Shown: positions 34,662 to 45,578 of the stretch, in pieces
How positions within the stretch are numbered: the stretch's first letter is position 1
How the letters are laid out: the number at the start of each line of letters is the position of its first letter
Assembly (NCBI GenBank): GCA_021324445.1
Contig: JAJPJC010000122.1
Coordinates: 18,632 to 82,631, forward strand
DNA: 64,000 bases
Source of the DNA: Isosphaeraceae bacterium
Lineage (GTDB): Bacteria > Planctomycetota > Planctomycetia > Isosphaerales > Isosphaeraceae
Reading direction: 5' to 3'
The notes under the pieces: model-generated
Seen by the model: the letters and a program-made list of their open reading frames with translations, nothing else
Told to the model about the DNA's origin: nothing
Databases searched by the model: none
Position numbers and translations under genes: made by a program

Positions 34662-35603
34662 ATGCGGGATAAGCTCTTGAGTCTGGCTTCGCTCATCGGA
34701 CTCTTCCTGCTGCTCATCGCACCCCGAACACTCAGCGCCGGCGAACCCCGCGCCGATACCGGCTCCACGGCGACCCAGACCAGGGTCATCCGCATCGGCG
34801 CGGTCGCGTACTCCCCCAGCGCCGTGACGATCTTCGAGGGCGTCCGCCGCTATTTCGAGCGCGCTGGTCTGCCCGTCGATTATGTCCTCTATTCCCACTA
34901 CGACGCCCTGGTTGAGGCCCTGCACAAGAAGCAGGTGGATATCGCCTGGAACACACCGCTCGCCCATGCCCAGTACCACCTCAGGGCGGGCAACGGCAGC
35001 CAGGCCCTGGTCATGCGGGACGTGGACTGCAACTTCCGCTCGATGCTCATCGTCCGAGCCGATGCCGGCATCCATTCGCTCGACGACTTGAAGGGGAAGA
35101 CGCTGATCCTGGGGAGTCGGCAGGCCGCCGAGGCGACCGTGCTGCCGATGCACTTCCTGCAACGAGAGGGGCTGATCCCAAGTCGTCTCAAGATCCTCAG
35201 CCTGGACGGCCAGGTGGATCTGCGAGGCAACCCCTGCTCGAGTGAGATTCACGTCCTGAAAGCCCTTCAAGAAGGGCGCGGGCAGGCGGGGATCATCGGC
35301 GAACGACTCTGGAACCGCCTGTCCCAGGACCAGCCCGATCAGGTCAACCGCTTGAAGGCTCTCTGGGTTTCGCCCCCGTTCAGCCACTGCGTCTTCACCG
35401 CGAGCAAGGACTTCGACAAGGAGCTTGCGGGCCGATTCACCCAGCTCATGCTGGCGATGGACCCGAAGGATCCCTTAACTGCGGAGGCGATGCGGCTGGA
35501 GGGGACCCGGAAGTGGGTCGCCGGGAGCCAGGAGGGATTCCAGGAACTGCTGAAGGCACTCCAGGAGGAGTCGGGGTGCTGCTCGGCCGAGCCGGCGAAA
35601 TGA
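34662..35603 (+). CDS. Phosphonate/phosphite-type periplasmic binding protein
   Basis: A 313-residue PhnD-like protein. ATG 34662 has CAGGAGG 8 bases ahead; the long upstream open frame is not used. A signal peptide (LASLIGLFLLLIAPRTLSAG) is followed by IRIGAVAYSPSAVTIFEGVR and YFERAGLPVDYVLYSHYDAL, with the typical DIAWNTPLAHAQY and GKTLILGSRQAAEATVLP. The usual ABC permease and ATPase genes are absent. It may serve a transporter elsewhere or act as a sensor. The ligand may be phosphonate, phosphite or something unrelated. Confidence 0.85.
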   Translation: MRDKLLSLASLIGLFLLLIAPRTLSAGEPRADTGSTATQTRVIRIGAVAYSPSAVTIFEGVRRYFERAGLPVDYVLYSHYDALVEALHKKQVDIAWNTPLAHAQYHLRAGNGSQALVMRDVDCNFRSMLIVRADAGIHSLDDLKGKTLILGSRQAAEATVLPMHFLQREGLIPSRLKILSLDGQVDLRGNPCSSEIHVLKALQEGRGQAGIIGERLWNRLSQDQPDQVNRLKALWVSPPFSHCVFTASKDFDKELAGRFTQLMLAMDPKDPLTAEAMRLEGTRKWVAGSQEGFQELLKALQEESGCCSAEPAK

Positions 35604-35765
35604 CCCTCTCGCCCCTGTGCGGGAGCAGGACTTCCGGCGCCTGGGGCGGCACTCGGCCGAGCGGTTCGTTCGGGATTGGATCGATCCCGCACAGGAGCCG
35701 ATCCCGAGGACGCTGCGACCGGGAACCAGCCAGGCCCGTCTGACCGGGATGGGGAGGCAGCGCCG

Positions 35766-36707
35766 ATGAAAGGGGTCTGGCTCTTGGCGGGCCTGGCTGT
35801 TGGGTGGAATCCGGGCGACGCGGCACGGGCGGCGGATGAGCCACTGGTCCTGGATGTCTGGCCGGGCAAGGCGGTGGGGGATCACGGGCAGATCGGCCCG
35901 GAGCGGGTGCGGGCCGCGGCGGAGGCACCGACGACGGATGCGAAGTGGATCACCAACGTGACGCGACCGACGATCTCGGTGTTCCGTCCCGGCGCGGAGC
36001 ACAACTCCCGGGTCGCGGTCGTGATCTGCCCGGGCGGCGGGTACTGGAACCTGGCGTGGGACAAGGAGGGCGAGGAGGTGGCGGCGTGGCTCCAGACGCT
36101 GGGGATCACGGGCGTGGTGCTGAAGTACCGGGTGCCGCGACGGCCCGGCGAGCCGCAGCGGCTGCCCGCACCGGGACCGTTGCTGGATGCGCAGCGGGCG
36201 ATCCGCCTGGTGCGCAGCCGTGCCGGCGAGTGGGGGATCGACCCCGAGCGGATCGGGATCATGGGGTTCTCGGCCGGCGGGCATCTGGCGGTGATGACGG
36301 CGATCTCGTTCGAGAAGCCCGCGTACGAGCCGATCGACGCGGTCGATCGCACCAGCTGCCGGCCGAACTTCGCGGTGGTCGCCTATCCGGGCTACATCCT
36401 GACGCACCCGGGGTCGGGCGTGCTGGCCGATTCGATCCGGATCCCCAAGGGGACCGGGCCAATGTTCCTGGTCCACGCCAGCGACGATGACGAGCCGGGC
36501 GCGCAGCCGGAGCAGAGCCTGGCGCTGTACCGGACGTTGCGGGGTGCCGGCGTGCCGGTGGAGCTGCACATCTACGACGAGGGGGGACACGGGTTCGGCG
36601 TGAGGCGGTCCCGACGGTCTGTCTCGCGCTGGCCGGAGCAGTGCGCGGAGTGGTTGAGGCATCGGGGCATCCTGCCCGGTCCCGCCGGTGATCGAACAGG
36701 ACGGTGA
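35766..36707 (+). CDS. Secreted alpha/beta hydrolase, acetylxylan esterase-like
   Basis: A 313-residue exported esterase with an N-terminal signal (WLLAGLAVGWNPGDAARAAD). It has the oxyanion loop VVICPGGGYW, the nucleophile elbow MGFSAGGHLA, the acid in VHASDDDEPG and the catalytic His in YDEGGHGFG. The family (dienelactone hydrolase/BD-FAE-like esterases) removes acetyl groups from sugars, and substrates are often plant polysaccharides. It starts at ATG 35766, 162 bases after the binding-protein gene. Confidence 0.87.
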   Translation: MKGVWLLAGLAVGWNPGDAARAADEPLVLDVWPGKAVGDHGQIGPERVRAAAEAPTTDAKWITNVTRPTISVFRPGAEHNSRVAVVICPGGGYWNLAWDKEGEEVAAWLQTLGITGVVLKYRVPRRPGEPQRLPAPGPLLDAQRAIRLVRSRAGEWGIDPERIGIMGFSAGGHLAVMTAISFEKPAYEPIDAVDRTSCRPNFAVVAYPGYILTHPGSGVLADSIRIPKGTGPMFLVHASDDDEPGAQPEQSLALYRTLRGAGVPVELHIYDEGGHGFGVRRSRRSVSRWPEQCAEWLRHRGILPGPAGDRTGR

Positions 36708-36761
36708 TCGGCGGCACCGCGTTGAGAAACCGCGCGAGCGGGGTGATTCGAGTTCCCCGGG

Positions 36762-37250
36762 TCAGGGAGCGGTCTTCGCGGCGGCTCTGGTCGGGACGGC
36801 CGCTCCGGCTGGGAAATCCTTGACCATCTGATCCCAGTCGGCCTTCAGCCGGGCCATGATCGCGCCGTGATCCGCCGCGACATCCTGCGGCTCTGCCGGG
36901 TCGTTCTCCAGGTCGAACACGCTCATGGCTCGTGTCCCCGCGCCGGTTCGCAGCCCCGGATACTCCGTCGGCTGTGGCTGCTCGGAGGGGGCCAGGATGG
37001 TGACTCCATCCGGTCCGCGCGGGTCGTGCCAGGGCTGACCCGGTGCGGTCCGTAGTCCATCCCGGGGCGCCAGCACCTGGAGCTTCCATCGATCGTCCCG
37101 CACCGTGGCCAGACGCGATCCCAGGTGCCCGAACACCACGGGGTGGAGGGCCGGCTCCTTCCCCGAGAGCAGGGGAAAGCGGTCCTTGCCATCGTTCACG
37201 CGGTCCCGCGGCGGCGGCGCGCCGGCCGCGGCCAGGGCCGTCGCAAACAT
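36762..37250 (-). pseudogene. Sulfatase C-terminal remnant, 5'-truncated
   Basis: The frame encodes only the last 162 residues of an arylsulfatase-type protein: LFPLL-like FATALAAAGAPPPRDRVNDG, then KDRFPLLSGKEPALHPVVFG, RLATVRDDRWKLQVL and VFDLENDPAEPQDVAADH. The catalytic CxPSR motif and the metal-binding N-terminal two thirds are missing. Upstream the frame meets a TGA after 11 further codons, and I find no sulfatase sequence in the other frames there. A functional product is unlikely. Sulfatases are abundant in planctomycetes, so loss of one copy is easily tolerated. Confidence 0.75.
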
Positions 37251-37425
37251 GACCCCAGGGGTGTCAGGATCGAAAGGGACTCACGGCCAGAGTCTTCACC
37301 ACGCCGCGCGCCCGGAAACGACCGGCAGATGCCTATCCCGTCAAGTCCGCTGTTCCGATTGTAGCGACCGCGTGGTTAGGAACAATCGCCGTTGACCGTA
37401 GCGTCGTTGATCCGGTGTGTTACAT

Positions 37426-37450
37426 TGGATCAATCGATCGGATCGATCCA
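37426..37450 (+). promoter_or_regulatory. Imperfect palindrome ahead of small DNA-binding-like gene
   Basis: TGGATCAATCGAT and ATCGATCCA form an imperfect inverted repeat ending a few bases before the ribosome site GGGGGAG of the gene at 37465. This is an operator-like position; autoregulation is a guess. Confidence 0.3.
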
Positions 37451-37464
37451 GGGGGAGAAGTGCC

Positions 37465-37941
37465 ATGGCAACGAAAACCGCAGGTCAGAGCAAGAGCGCG
37501 TTCGTCCGGGACTTCATCGGCAAGAACCCGACGGCGAACCGCAAGAGCGTGGAACAGGCTTGGCATGAAGCGGGGCATGAGGGACCGATCAGCTCAGCCC
37601 TCGTGAGCAATCTCCGCCGCGAGCTGGGCCTGACGGGCACCACGCAGCGCCGTGTGAGACCCGCTGACGGCAATGGAGCGGCTGGAGCACCGGTGGCCGG
37701 GCCAAAGGCATCAAGGCCCAAGAAGCGTCGCCGACGCCGCAAGGGCAAGGCGGGCGGTGCCGAGGCCACACCCATCTCGGGGCCAAAGCCCTCCACGGGC
37801 GGCCGGGCCAAGGGACTTGCCGAGATCGAGGAGGGCATCGACCGCCTGATCATCAAGCTGATGGCCGTGGGCGGCTTCGAGGGTATCGAGCACGAGTTAC
37901 GGAAGGTGCGGCGGCTGCTCTATCGACGTTTTCAGGAATGA
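37465..37941 (+). CDS. Planctomycete small protein, winged-helix-like N-terminus
   Basis: A 158-residue protein starting at ATG 37465 with GGGGGAG 9 bases ahead. The N-terminal 55 residues (KSAFVRDFIGKNPTANRKSV, EQAWHEAGHEGPISSALVSN and LRRELGLTG) recur in a planctomycete family and look like a helix-turn-helix unit. A basic linker (KKRRRRRKGKAGG) and a C-terminal helical piece (IDRLIIKLMAVGGFEGIEHE, ending LRKVRRLLYRRFQ) follow. DNA binding is suggested by the basic linker and the helical N-terminus. A target is not known. Confidence 0.75.
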   Translation: MATKTAGQSKSAFVRDFIGKNPTANRKSVEQAWHEAGHEGPISSALVSNLRRELGLTGTTQRRVRPADGNGAAGAPVAGPKASRPKKRRRRRKGKAGGAEATPISGPKPSTGGRAKGLAEIEEGIDRLIIKLMAVGGFEGIEHELRKVRRLLYRRFQE

Positions 37942-37974
37942 GGGCCGGCGGGCCGAGATCACGATCGGGATGGA

Positions 37975-39222
37975 TCACTGGCCGCTCTTCGGCTCCGCTG
38001 CCGGCTTGGAGTCCCGCCAGAGCCAGCGCAGCGACTCGGGCAGGATCGCCCGGCCGTGACGGTTGCTGTGGAAGCCCGAGCCGTAGACGAACCGGTAATC
38101 ATAACCCGCGAACTGCAACGCCTTGGCCATCTGCTGGTTGGCCAGCGGCCAGTTGCCATTGGCGTTGTCCAGGTCGTTGGCGCCATCCTGGAGGAAGACG
38201 CGGATCGGCTTGCGGGGTGTCTTGCGGATGAGGGCCTCGTAGTTGTGGCCCCCTTCGCGGCGGGTCTTGCCGCTGGCGATGTTGGTGAAGCTGCCGACCC
38301 AGGACAGCACCTTGCGAAACTCGTCCGGCCGCTCCCAGGCGACCGTCCAGGCGCAGATCCCGCCGCTGCTGATGCCGGCGATGGCCCGGCTGTCGGGGTC
38401 GTGGCGCAGCTTCACCGTCTTCTCGACCTCGGGCAGGATCTCCTCGAGCAGGAACCGGGCGTAGCGGTCGGACAGCGTGTCGTACTCGACGCTGCGCTGG
38501 CCCCGACCGCCCTCACCGGGCCCGGTGCCGGGGTTGAGGAAGATGGCGACCGTCACGGGCATCTCGCCCGCGGCGATCAGGTTGTCGAAGACGGTGGGCA
38601 CAAAGCTGGTGTATCCACTGCCGTCCTGGAAGACCATGACGCAGGCCGGTTGGTCGGCCCGGTACTGCGCGGGGACGTAGATCCACCATTCACGCCGAGT
38701 CCTGGGGAAGATCTTGCTCTCCCACGGCGTCTGGTGAGTCAGTTTTCCCTTGGGGACGCCGGGCCGCTCGGTGAGTTCGGGCTGGTCGTCGTAGACCTCG
38801 ACCTGACCCCTCCTTCGCACCTGGGTGCCGTCGAGGAGATACGACCAGCGGAAGGCCGTCCCGTCGGGGAAGCGGTGCGTGGCCGCGAAGAGGGGCGTCT
38901 CGCCGACTCGCGCCAGCGGCAGGACCTTGCCGTCGCTGGTGACGATTGCGGCCGTCTTCGCCCCCGGCGCCTCGATGGCCCAGGCCGTCTCCAGCCGCTC
39001 GACCCGGGGATTCGCGCCGTCGCGGACGTTGTCCTGGCCGGACCGATCCTTGCCGAACCAGGCGCGGATGTCCCGGGCCAGCACCGCGGCGTTCTCGCCC
39101 GTGGGCCCGGCTGCCAGGCGTTCGGCCAGCACCCGCGTTGAGAGCTGGCCGGCGGCCCCGGCCCGATGGACCAGGGTCAAGGTCACGAGGATCGAAAGTC
39201 CCGGCGTGGTGAGCTTGAGCAT
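37975..39222 (-). CDS. Secreted esterase of the enterochelin-esterase type
   Basis: A 415-residue exported protein with signal peptide [19 protein letters not shown] beta-sandwich N-terminal part ([30 protein letters not shown]) is followed by an esterase D-type domain with [20 protein letters not shown], the nucleophile in [13 protein letters not shown] and the catalytic His region [10 protein letters not shown]. The family includes Fes-like siderophore esterases and feruloyl or acetyl esterases. No siderophore genes are near, so a polysaccharide ester is the likelier substrate. This is an inference. Confidence 0.87.
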   Translation of the reverse strand: MLKLTTPGLSILVTLTLVHRAGAAGQLSTRVLAERLAAGPTGENAAVLARDIRAWFGKDRSGQDNVRDGANPRVERLETAWAIEAPGAKTAAIVTSDGKVLPLARVGETPLFAATHRFPDGTAFRWSYLLDGTQVRRRGQVEVYDDQPELTERPGVPKGKLTHQTPWESKIFPRTRREWWIYVPAQYRADQPACVMVFQDGSGYTSFVPTVFDNLIAAGEMPVTVAIFLNPGTGPGEGGRGQRSVEYDTLSDRYARFLLEEILPEVEKTVKLRHDPDSRAIAGISSGGICAWTVAWERPDEFRKVLSWVGSFTNIASGKTRREGGHNYEALIRKTPRKPIRVFLQDGANDLDNANGNWPLANQQMAKALQFAGYDYRFVYGSGFHSNRHGRAILPESLRWLWRDSKPAAEPKSGQ

Positions 39223-39329
39223 GGCGTGTCCTTCGTTGGGGCGTTCGCTGGTCTCGGAATTACCCTGGCTGCCCGCTATGATAACTCCAGGAACGACGCC
39301 CGAAACCTGGCCGCCTTCCGGAGTTCAGT

Positions 39330-40247
39330 ATGCGCATTGCCATCACCGGTGCAACAGGCTTCCTGGGCCGCTACCTCGTGCGTCAGCTTGCGGGCGCCGG
39401 TCATCTCCTCCGTTGCTGGTATCGGCCGGGCAGTGACCGGAGCGGGTTCGAGAAGCAGGCCGGCGCCATCGAGTGGCTGCCGGGCTCGCTGGGGGACCCG
39501 GCGGCCGCGGGAGAACTGGTCCGGGGCGCCGACGCGGTGGTTCATGCGGCCGTCCAGTGGGAAGGCCCCCGCACGCGCGGCCGTGGCAGTCACGGTGCCG
39601 CCGACGTCTTCTTCGGGGTCAACCTGAGCGGCTCGCTCCACCTCTTCCAGGCCGCCTTCGAGGCCAGTGTCCCGCGCTTCGTGTTCATCTCCACCTGTGC
39701 CGTCCACGAGGTGATCCTGGACGACCGGCCGCTGGACGAGACCCACCCGCTCTGGCCGACCAGCCATTACGGAGCGCACAAGGCGGCGCTGGAGGCGTTC
39801 GTCCACAGCTACGGCCTGGGACAGGGCTGGCCCATCTGCGCCCTGCGACCGACCGGCATCTACGGCCTGGCCCACCCCGCTCCGGCCAGCCGCTGGTATG
39901 ACCTCGTGGGCCAGGTGCTGCGGGGTGAGCCGGTGGCCTCGCCGAAAGGAGGTAAGGAGGTCCACGCCGCCGACGTCGCCCGCGCCGTTGAGCTGCTGCT
40001 CAATGCGGACGCCAGGACAATCGCCGGCCAGGCGTTCAACTGCTGCGACCGGTACATCGCGGAGCAGGAGGTGGCCCGGATTGCGCAAGAGCTAACCGGC
40101 TGCCGGAGCGAGATCGCCGATCTCAACCGCGGACCGAAGCACCAGATCGAAACGCGGAAGATCCGGGCGCTGGGGATGACTTTCGGCGGCGAGGCGCTGT
40201 TGCGCCGAACGGTGCAGGAGCTGATCGAGGCGCAGGGTCTGCCCTGA
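39330..40247 (+). CDS. NAD-dependent epimerase/dehydratase family protein
   Basis: A 305-residue extended short-chain dehydrogenase with the NAD-binding ITGATGFLGRYLVRQL at the N-terminus, a VHAAVQWEGP loop, the catalytic SHYGAHKAALEAF (Tyr-x3-Lys) and RPTGIYGLAHP. It acts on nucleotide sugars or related substrates. No sugar-nucleotide genes are next to it, so the substrate is open. It is convergent with the meaB gene 20 bases downstream. Confidence 0.88.
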   Translation: MRIAITGATGFLGRYLVRQLAGAGHLLRCWYRPGSDRSGFEKQAGAIEWLPGSLGDPAAAGELVRGADAVVHAAVQWEGPRTRGRGSHGAADVFFGVNLSGSLHLFQAAFEASVPRFVFISTCAVHEVILDDRPLDETHPLWPTSHYGAHKAALEAFVHSYGLGQGWPICALRPTGIYGLAHPAPASRWYDLVGQVLRGEPVASPKGGKEVHAADVARAVELLLNADARTIAGQAFNCCDRYIAEQEVARIAQELTGCRSEIADLNRGPKHQIETRKIRALGMTFGGEALLRRTVQELIEAQGLP

Positions 40248-40280
40248 TCGCGAGGCGGGATCGGCCGTCATCTCGCGGTC
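40247..40280. terminator. Possible bidirectional hairpin between convergent genes
   Basis: GATCGCGAG and CTCGCGGTC can pair (9 bp with one G-T) between the stops of the epimerase and meaB genes. There is no T tract, so this is a weak candidate. Confidence 0.3.
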
Positions 40281-41188
40281 TCCTGCTTGCCGATCAAGGC
40301 TTGGAGAAGCTCATCCGCGGCCTGGCCGTCGTCAAGCTCATGTCGCCGCCAGCGGTCCAGGATCGGCTCAACGTCGTCGGCCTGGTGGTGGAAGCGACGC
40401 GCCAGGCGTTGCTGGGCCAGCCTCAGCAAGGCCCGCCCATCCGGCTCCGCCCGGGACGTCCGGGCCGGCAGCGACTCGACGATCTGCCAGAGATCCTCCA
40501 GCCCCCATCCCTGGTCACTGCTGGCGCGGAGCACGGGGATGGCGCGACAGCCGGGCAGATTCAGGAGGCCGCGGACCTGCGCCTCGGTCCGCTCGGCCCC
40601 GGGCAGGTCTGCCTTGTGGACCACGACCACATCGGCGACTTCGAGCAGCCCGGCCTTCTCCCACTGGAATTCGTCGCCGGTCTCCGGCTGCAAGAGCAGG
40701 ACCACGACGTCCGCCACAGCCCAGACCGCCGTATCCCCCTGCCCCACCCCCGCCGTCTCCAGCAGCACGACGTCGAAGCGGAATGCCCGGAGGAGCTCGA
40801 TCATCCGGTCGAGGTGTTCGGCGATGCCTTCGTGTCCCCTCGCGGCCGTCATGCTGCGGATGAAGACACCGGGATCCTCGGGCCGGCTGGGCATGCGGAC
40901 GCGATCGGCCAGGAGTGCGCCCCCGGTGAGGTCGCTCTCGGGATCACAGGCCAGGACCGCCACGGTCCACCCCCGGGCCCGCAACGGCTCGATCAGCTTG
41001 CCGATCAAGGTGCTCTTGCCGACGCCGCCGCTGCCGGTCACGGCCACGACCCGTGTGCGGCCGGCCTCCGCGTCGGGAAGCCCCGCCCGGATCGCCTCCA
41101 CCTGCTCCCCGCGCGCGACCAGCGTCAGGAGGCGGGCCAGGGCCAGCCGATCCCCCTGCCGGAACCGTTCCAGGAGAGGCTCAAGCAT
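40268..41188 (-). CDS. meaB: Methylmalonyl-CoA mutase-associated GTPase MeaB
   Basis: A 306-residue G3E-family GTPase that loads and protects adenosylcobalamin in methylmalonyl-CoA mutase. The start at 41188 (MLEPLLERFRQGDR) overlaps the B12-binding subunit stop by 8 bases; the longer upstream frame is spurious. It has Walker A TGSGGVGKSTLIG, a DPESDLTGGALLADRVRM segment typical of MeaB/ArgK, LLETAGVGQGD and the base-recognition VVHKADLPGAE. Together with the next two genes upstream on this strand it forms a complete mutase operon. Confidence 0.93.
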   Translation of the reverse strand: MLEPLLERFRQGDRLALARLLTLVARGEQVEAIRAGLPDAEAGRTRVVAVTGSGGVGKSTLIGKLIEPLRARGWTVAVLACDPESDLTGGALLADRVRMPSRPEDPGVFIRSMTAARGHEGIAEHLDRMIELLRAFRFDVVLLETAGVGQGDTAVWAVADVVVLLLQPETGDEFQWEKAGLLEVADVVVVHKADLPGAERTEAQVRGLLNLPGCRAIPVLRASSDQGWGLEDLWQIVESLPARTSRAEPDGRALLRLAQQRLARRFHHQADDVEPILDRWRRHELDDGQAADELLQALIGKQETAR

Positions 41189-41588
41189 CGGCCCGGTCCT
41201 CCCGACCTCGTAAGAAGGCGACGATCTCCGCCAGGGCTGTCCCGGGCCCGAAGACCCGGGCCACGCCGCGCTCGAGCAGCTTCGGGATGTCCTCACGGGG
41301 GATCGTTCCCCCAACGATCACGCCGACATGCCCCAGGCCCGCCCGCTCCAGTTGCTCCAGGACTCGCGGGACCAGGGTCATGTGCGCGCCGCTCAGCAGG
41401 CTCAGGCCGAGCCAGTCGGCGTCCTCGTCGGCGACGGCGCGGACGACCGCCTCCGGCGTCTGCCAGAGCCCGGCATAGATGACGTGGAAGCCGGCATCGC
41501 GCAGCGCCCGCGCCACCACCTTGATGCCCCGATCGTGACCATCGAGGCCCACCTTGGCCAGGACAATGCGCACCTTGTTATTTGTCAT
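41181..41588 (-). CDS. B12-binding small subunit of methylmalonyl-CoA mutase
   Basis: A 135-residue cobalamin-binding protein with the base-off histidine motif GLDGHDRGIKV (DxHxxG), SLLSGAHMTL and VGGTIPREDI. It carries the adenosylcobalamin of the split (archaeal-type) methylmalonyl-CoA mutase. Its first residues MTNNK are read from a heptamer repeat tract, so they are unlikely to matter for function. The gene sits between the large subunit gene (160 bases upstream) and meaB (overlapping). Confidence 0.95.
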   Translation of the reverse strand: MTNNKVRIVLAKVGLDGHDRGIKVVARALRDAGFHVIYAGLWQTPEAVVRAVADEDADWLGLSLLSGAHMTLVPRVLEQLERAGLGHVGVIVGGTIPREDIPKLLERGVARVFGPGTALAEIVAFLRGREDRADA

Positions 41589-41748
41589 TTGTTATTTGTT
41601 ACTTGTTACTGGACCTATAGCGGGACTTGGTTGACGGCAGAGCCTGCTCGGTCGCATCAGTCATGATCCATCTCGTTAACCCGTTGCGAGAAGGTTGTGT
41701 GCCAGCGGCATCCGCCAGGTAGCCGATTGTCGAACGAATGACAAATAA

Positions 41749-41762
<14 letters not shown>
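41578..41762. repeat. Inverted heptamer tracts between the mutase subunit genes
   Basis: On the plus strand 41578-41612 is five 7-bp units (TTATTTG, TCATTTG, TTATTTG, TTACTTG, TTACTGG). At 41735-41762 the inverse occurs as four units (CGAATGA, CAAATAA, CTAATAA, CTAATAA). The first tract contains the start codon of the B12 subunit and the second contains the stop of the large subunit. The A/T-rich tracts contrast sharply with their surroundings. Confidence 0.85.
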
Positions 41763-43398
<1,636 letters not shown>

Positions 43399-43505
43399 GG
43401 TGGTGCTCCTCACGCTGGGGTCCTCTCCCCATCGGGCGGCGAACGAGGTGACCGCAACCAAAGGGATGTCGAGGAGTTGGCGACGACGGAGCGGGAGGTC
43501 GGAGA

Positions 43506-45038
43506 CTATCCGACCGCGGCGGCCAGGGCCAGCGCGAGGATGAGCAGGATCACCAACATCGCGATCACGATTGGCCCCGCGGTCGGCTCCGCCAGGTAAT
43601 CGCCGATTGCTTCCCCGATCCGCTCGAGCCAGATCTGGTCCGTGGCGGGTGCCTCGTCCGGCGGCCCCATGGAGCGCAGCTCGGCCATCACTCGATTCAT
43701 CTGGATCAATTCGTTGCGGTATTTCTCATGCACCTCTCTCCCGGATTCGGTGCCCTCCTCTTCGAGGAGCTTGCGATGGGAGGAGAGCCCCTTGGTGGAG
43801 GGCGGTTTCGCCGCCTCCTTGTCGACCAACCGCGGGGATTCTCGCGCCGGTTGGCCGGTCGGCCGCAGTGCCGATTCGATCACCGACCAGTCCACCGGCG
43901 CTTCGGGCTCCGGGGGCGTCGTGGCGCCGCCGGCCGCGAAGCGCTCGTCCCCCGGCCGCGCGCGCGCCCGGCGATCGGCACGGTGCGCCGGCGGGATCAG
44001 CGCCTCGAGGGCCTCGGCGGCCTCCACCGCCGAGCCGAAGCGATCGTCCGGGCGGATGGCGAGCAGTCGATCGACGATCCGGACCAGGCGGGAGGGGAGG
44101 TCCGCACGGACATCGGTGATCGGGACATGCCGCTGGTGGATCCGCTTGACCAGCCGATCCTCCCGGGTCTCGCCAGGGAAGGCGTACGTCCCCGTGAGCA
44201 GCCGGTACATCGTGCAGCCCAGGCTGAAGAGGTCCGTCCGGGCATCGATCGGCTTGTGCTTGATCTGCTCCGGCGACATGAAATCGGTCGTCCCGACCAG
44301 GATCCCCTCGTCGGTATCGAAGACGTTGCCCGGCTGCTGGGCCTGCCCGACCAGTTCCCCGAATCCCAGGTCGAGCACCTTCACGACCCCCGTGTTGACC
44401 AGGAACAGGTTCGTCGGCTTGACATCGCGATGGATCACCCCCTTCTCGTGCGCGTGGGCGAGGCCCCGGCAGGCCTGCGCCATGTACGCCATGACCTCCT
44501 GCGGTGGCAGCGGCCCGCGCCGCGCGAAGACGTGTTCCAGGTCGTCCCCTTCCAGGTACTCCATGACGATGTACGGGCAGCCCTCATGCTCGTCGGCATC
44601 GATGGCTCGAACCACGTTGGGATGGTCCAGGAGACCGACAATCTTCATCTCCCGGAAGAACCGGGGGATCCACTTCTTACTCAAGGCGGGGTCGGGCCGG
44701 ACGACCTTGAGAGCGACCAGGCGATCCATCAGGCGGTGCCGCGCCAGGAACACCCGGCCCCGCGCCCCCAGGCCGATGTGATCCAGCAGGATATAACGTC
44801 CTCCGAAGACGAGGCCCCTCTTCCCCTTCAGAAGCCGGTGGGCCTGAAACTCCGTGAGCATCCCCTCCTGGACGAGTTGAACGGCCAGGGTCGAGGGGTC
44901 ATCGGGGTCAGCCTGGGGTCGGTACCGCTCCCGCACCTCTCGCCATTGCCAGTCGGACAGGATCTCCGACTGTTCCAGGATCGAGAGGAACTCGGAAGTC
45001 GAGACGCGCGCTCGCATGGCCTCGGTGCCTTCAGGCAT
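43506..45038 (-). CDS. Membrane-anchored Ser/Thr protein kinase
   Basis: A 510-residue kinase starting at ATG 45038. An N-terminal segment of about 75 residues (FLSILEQSEILSDWQW, LVQEGMLTEFQAHRLLKGK) is common in planctomycete kinases. The kinase domain has GLGARGRVFLAR, VALKVV, VMEYLEGDDLEHVF, VIHRDVKPTNLFL, then VLDLGFGEL in place of the usual DFG (Asp kept, Phe to Leu) and MSPEQIKHKPIDARTDLFSL. A Pro/Arg-rich linker leads to a C-terminal membrane helix (PIVIAMLVILLILALALAA), so it is tail-anchored with the kinase in the cytoplasm. Confidence 0.92.
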   Translation of the reverse strand: MPEGTEAMRARVSTSEFLSILEQSEILSDWQWREVRERYRPQADPDDPSTLAVQLVQEGMLTEFQAHRLLKGKRGLVFGGRYILLDHIGLGARGRVFLARHRLMDRLVALKVVRPDPALSKKWIPRFFREMKIVGLLDHPNVVRAIDADEHEGCPYIVMEYLEGDDLEHVFARRGPLPPQEVMAYMAQACRGLAHAHEKGVIHRDVKPTNLFLVNTGVVKVLDLGFGELVGQAQQPGNVFDTDEGILVGTTDFMSPEQIKHKPIDARTDLFSLGCTMYRLLTGTYAFPGETREDRLVKRIHQRHVPITDVRADLPSRLVRIVDRLLAIRPDDRFGSAVEAAEALEALIPPAHRADRRARARPGDERFAAGGATTPPEPEAPVDWSVIESALRPTGQPARESPRLVDKEAAKPPSTKGLSSHRKLLEEEGTESGREVHEKYRNELIQMNRVMAELRSMGPPDEAPATDQIWLERIGEAIGDYLAEPTAGPIVIAMLVILLILALALAAAVG

Positions 45039-45332
45039 GACGCGATCACTCCCGATCGCTCAAGGAATCATCCGAGCTTGTTGCCATGGTTGCATGATAA
45101 TGACGGTTGGTGATCTCTTCCGTGTGGACTGCACACATCTCTGACAATAAACCAGAAGGCTGAAGAAAACTAGACTAGAGAGCATGGTGCAGGATCGACC
45201 GGCAAGAGTGGACAGGAGTCCGTGATCGAGTTCAGCTCGAGCATGTCGAACCGTGAATGCTTTTAATTGTTCAAAAGAGGGCACGTAGAGCCGATGCTTC
45301 GGCTGACTGTTACCAACTGCCGGAGGCGCAGA
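45039..45332. other. A/T-richer gap before transposase remnant
   Basis: I see no supported gene in this stretch between the kinase start and the transposase remnant. Local GC is lower than elsewhere, in keeping with the decayed patch that follows. Confidence 0.4.
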
Positions 45333-45490
45333 ATGCCCACTGACCTCAGCACGCATGCAACGCAGGAACTCCTCGAAACATTACATGATCGTTATAATAA
45401 TTTATCGATGATTTATAAGACAAGAATTTGGGATGAAGTCGCTGCGCTCGTGAGCTGCCATCGCAAGCAGGCCATTCGACTGCTCACGAG
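45333..45490 (+). pseudogene. Transposase/integrase N-terminal remnant
   Basis: A frame from ATG 45333 begins MPTDLSTHATQELLETLHDR and continues IYKTRIWDEVAALVSCHRKQ then AIRLL. This matches the N-terminal helix-turn-helix of IS transposases whose usual form is 'EKTRILDEFVAVTGYHRKHAIRLL'. After LLTS the homology stops and the DDE catalytic domain is absent, so this is a decayed end of an insertion sequence. The DNA is unusually A/T-rich here, as expected of foreign DNA. Confidence 0.6.
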
Positions 45491-45578
45491 TGTGGAATCC
45501 TGCCCAGGATTCGGCATCGAGGCGGGATTACTGGACCGGGCGTTCCCCCAGGCCATTGGAGGCGGAATCCCGATTTCG

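Noticed and set aside
41613..41734. tRNA or small RNA in the mutase operon spacer
   Set aside because: I looked for a cloverleaf or T-loop (GGTTCRANYCC) and found none; the spacer is unstructured apart from its heptamer arms.
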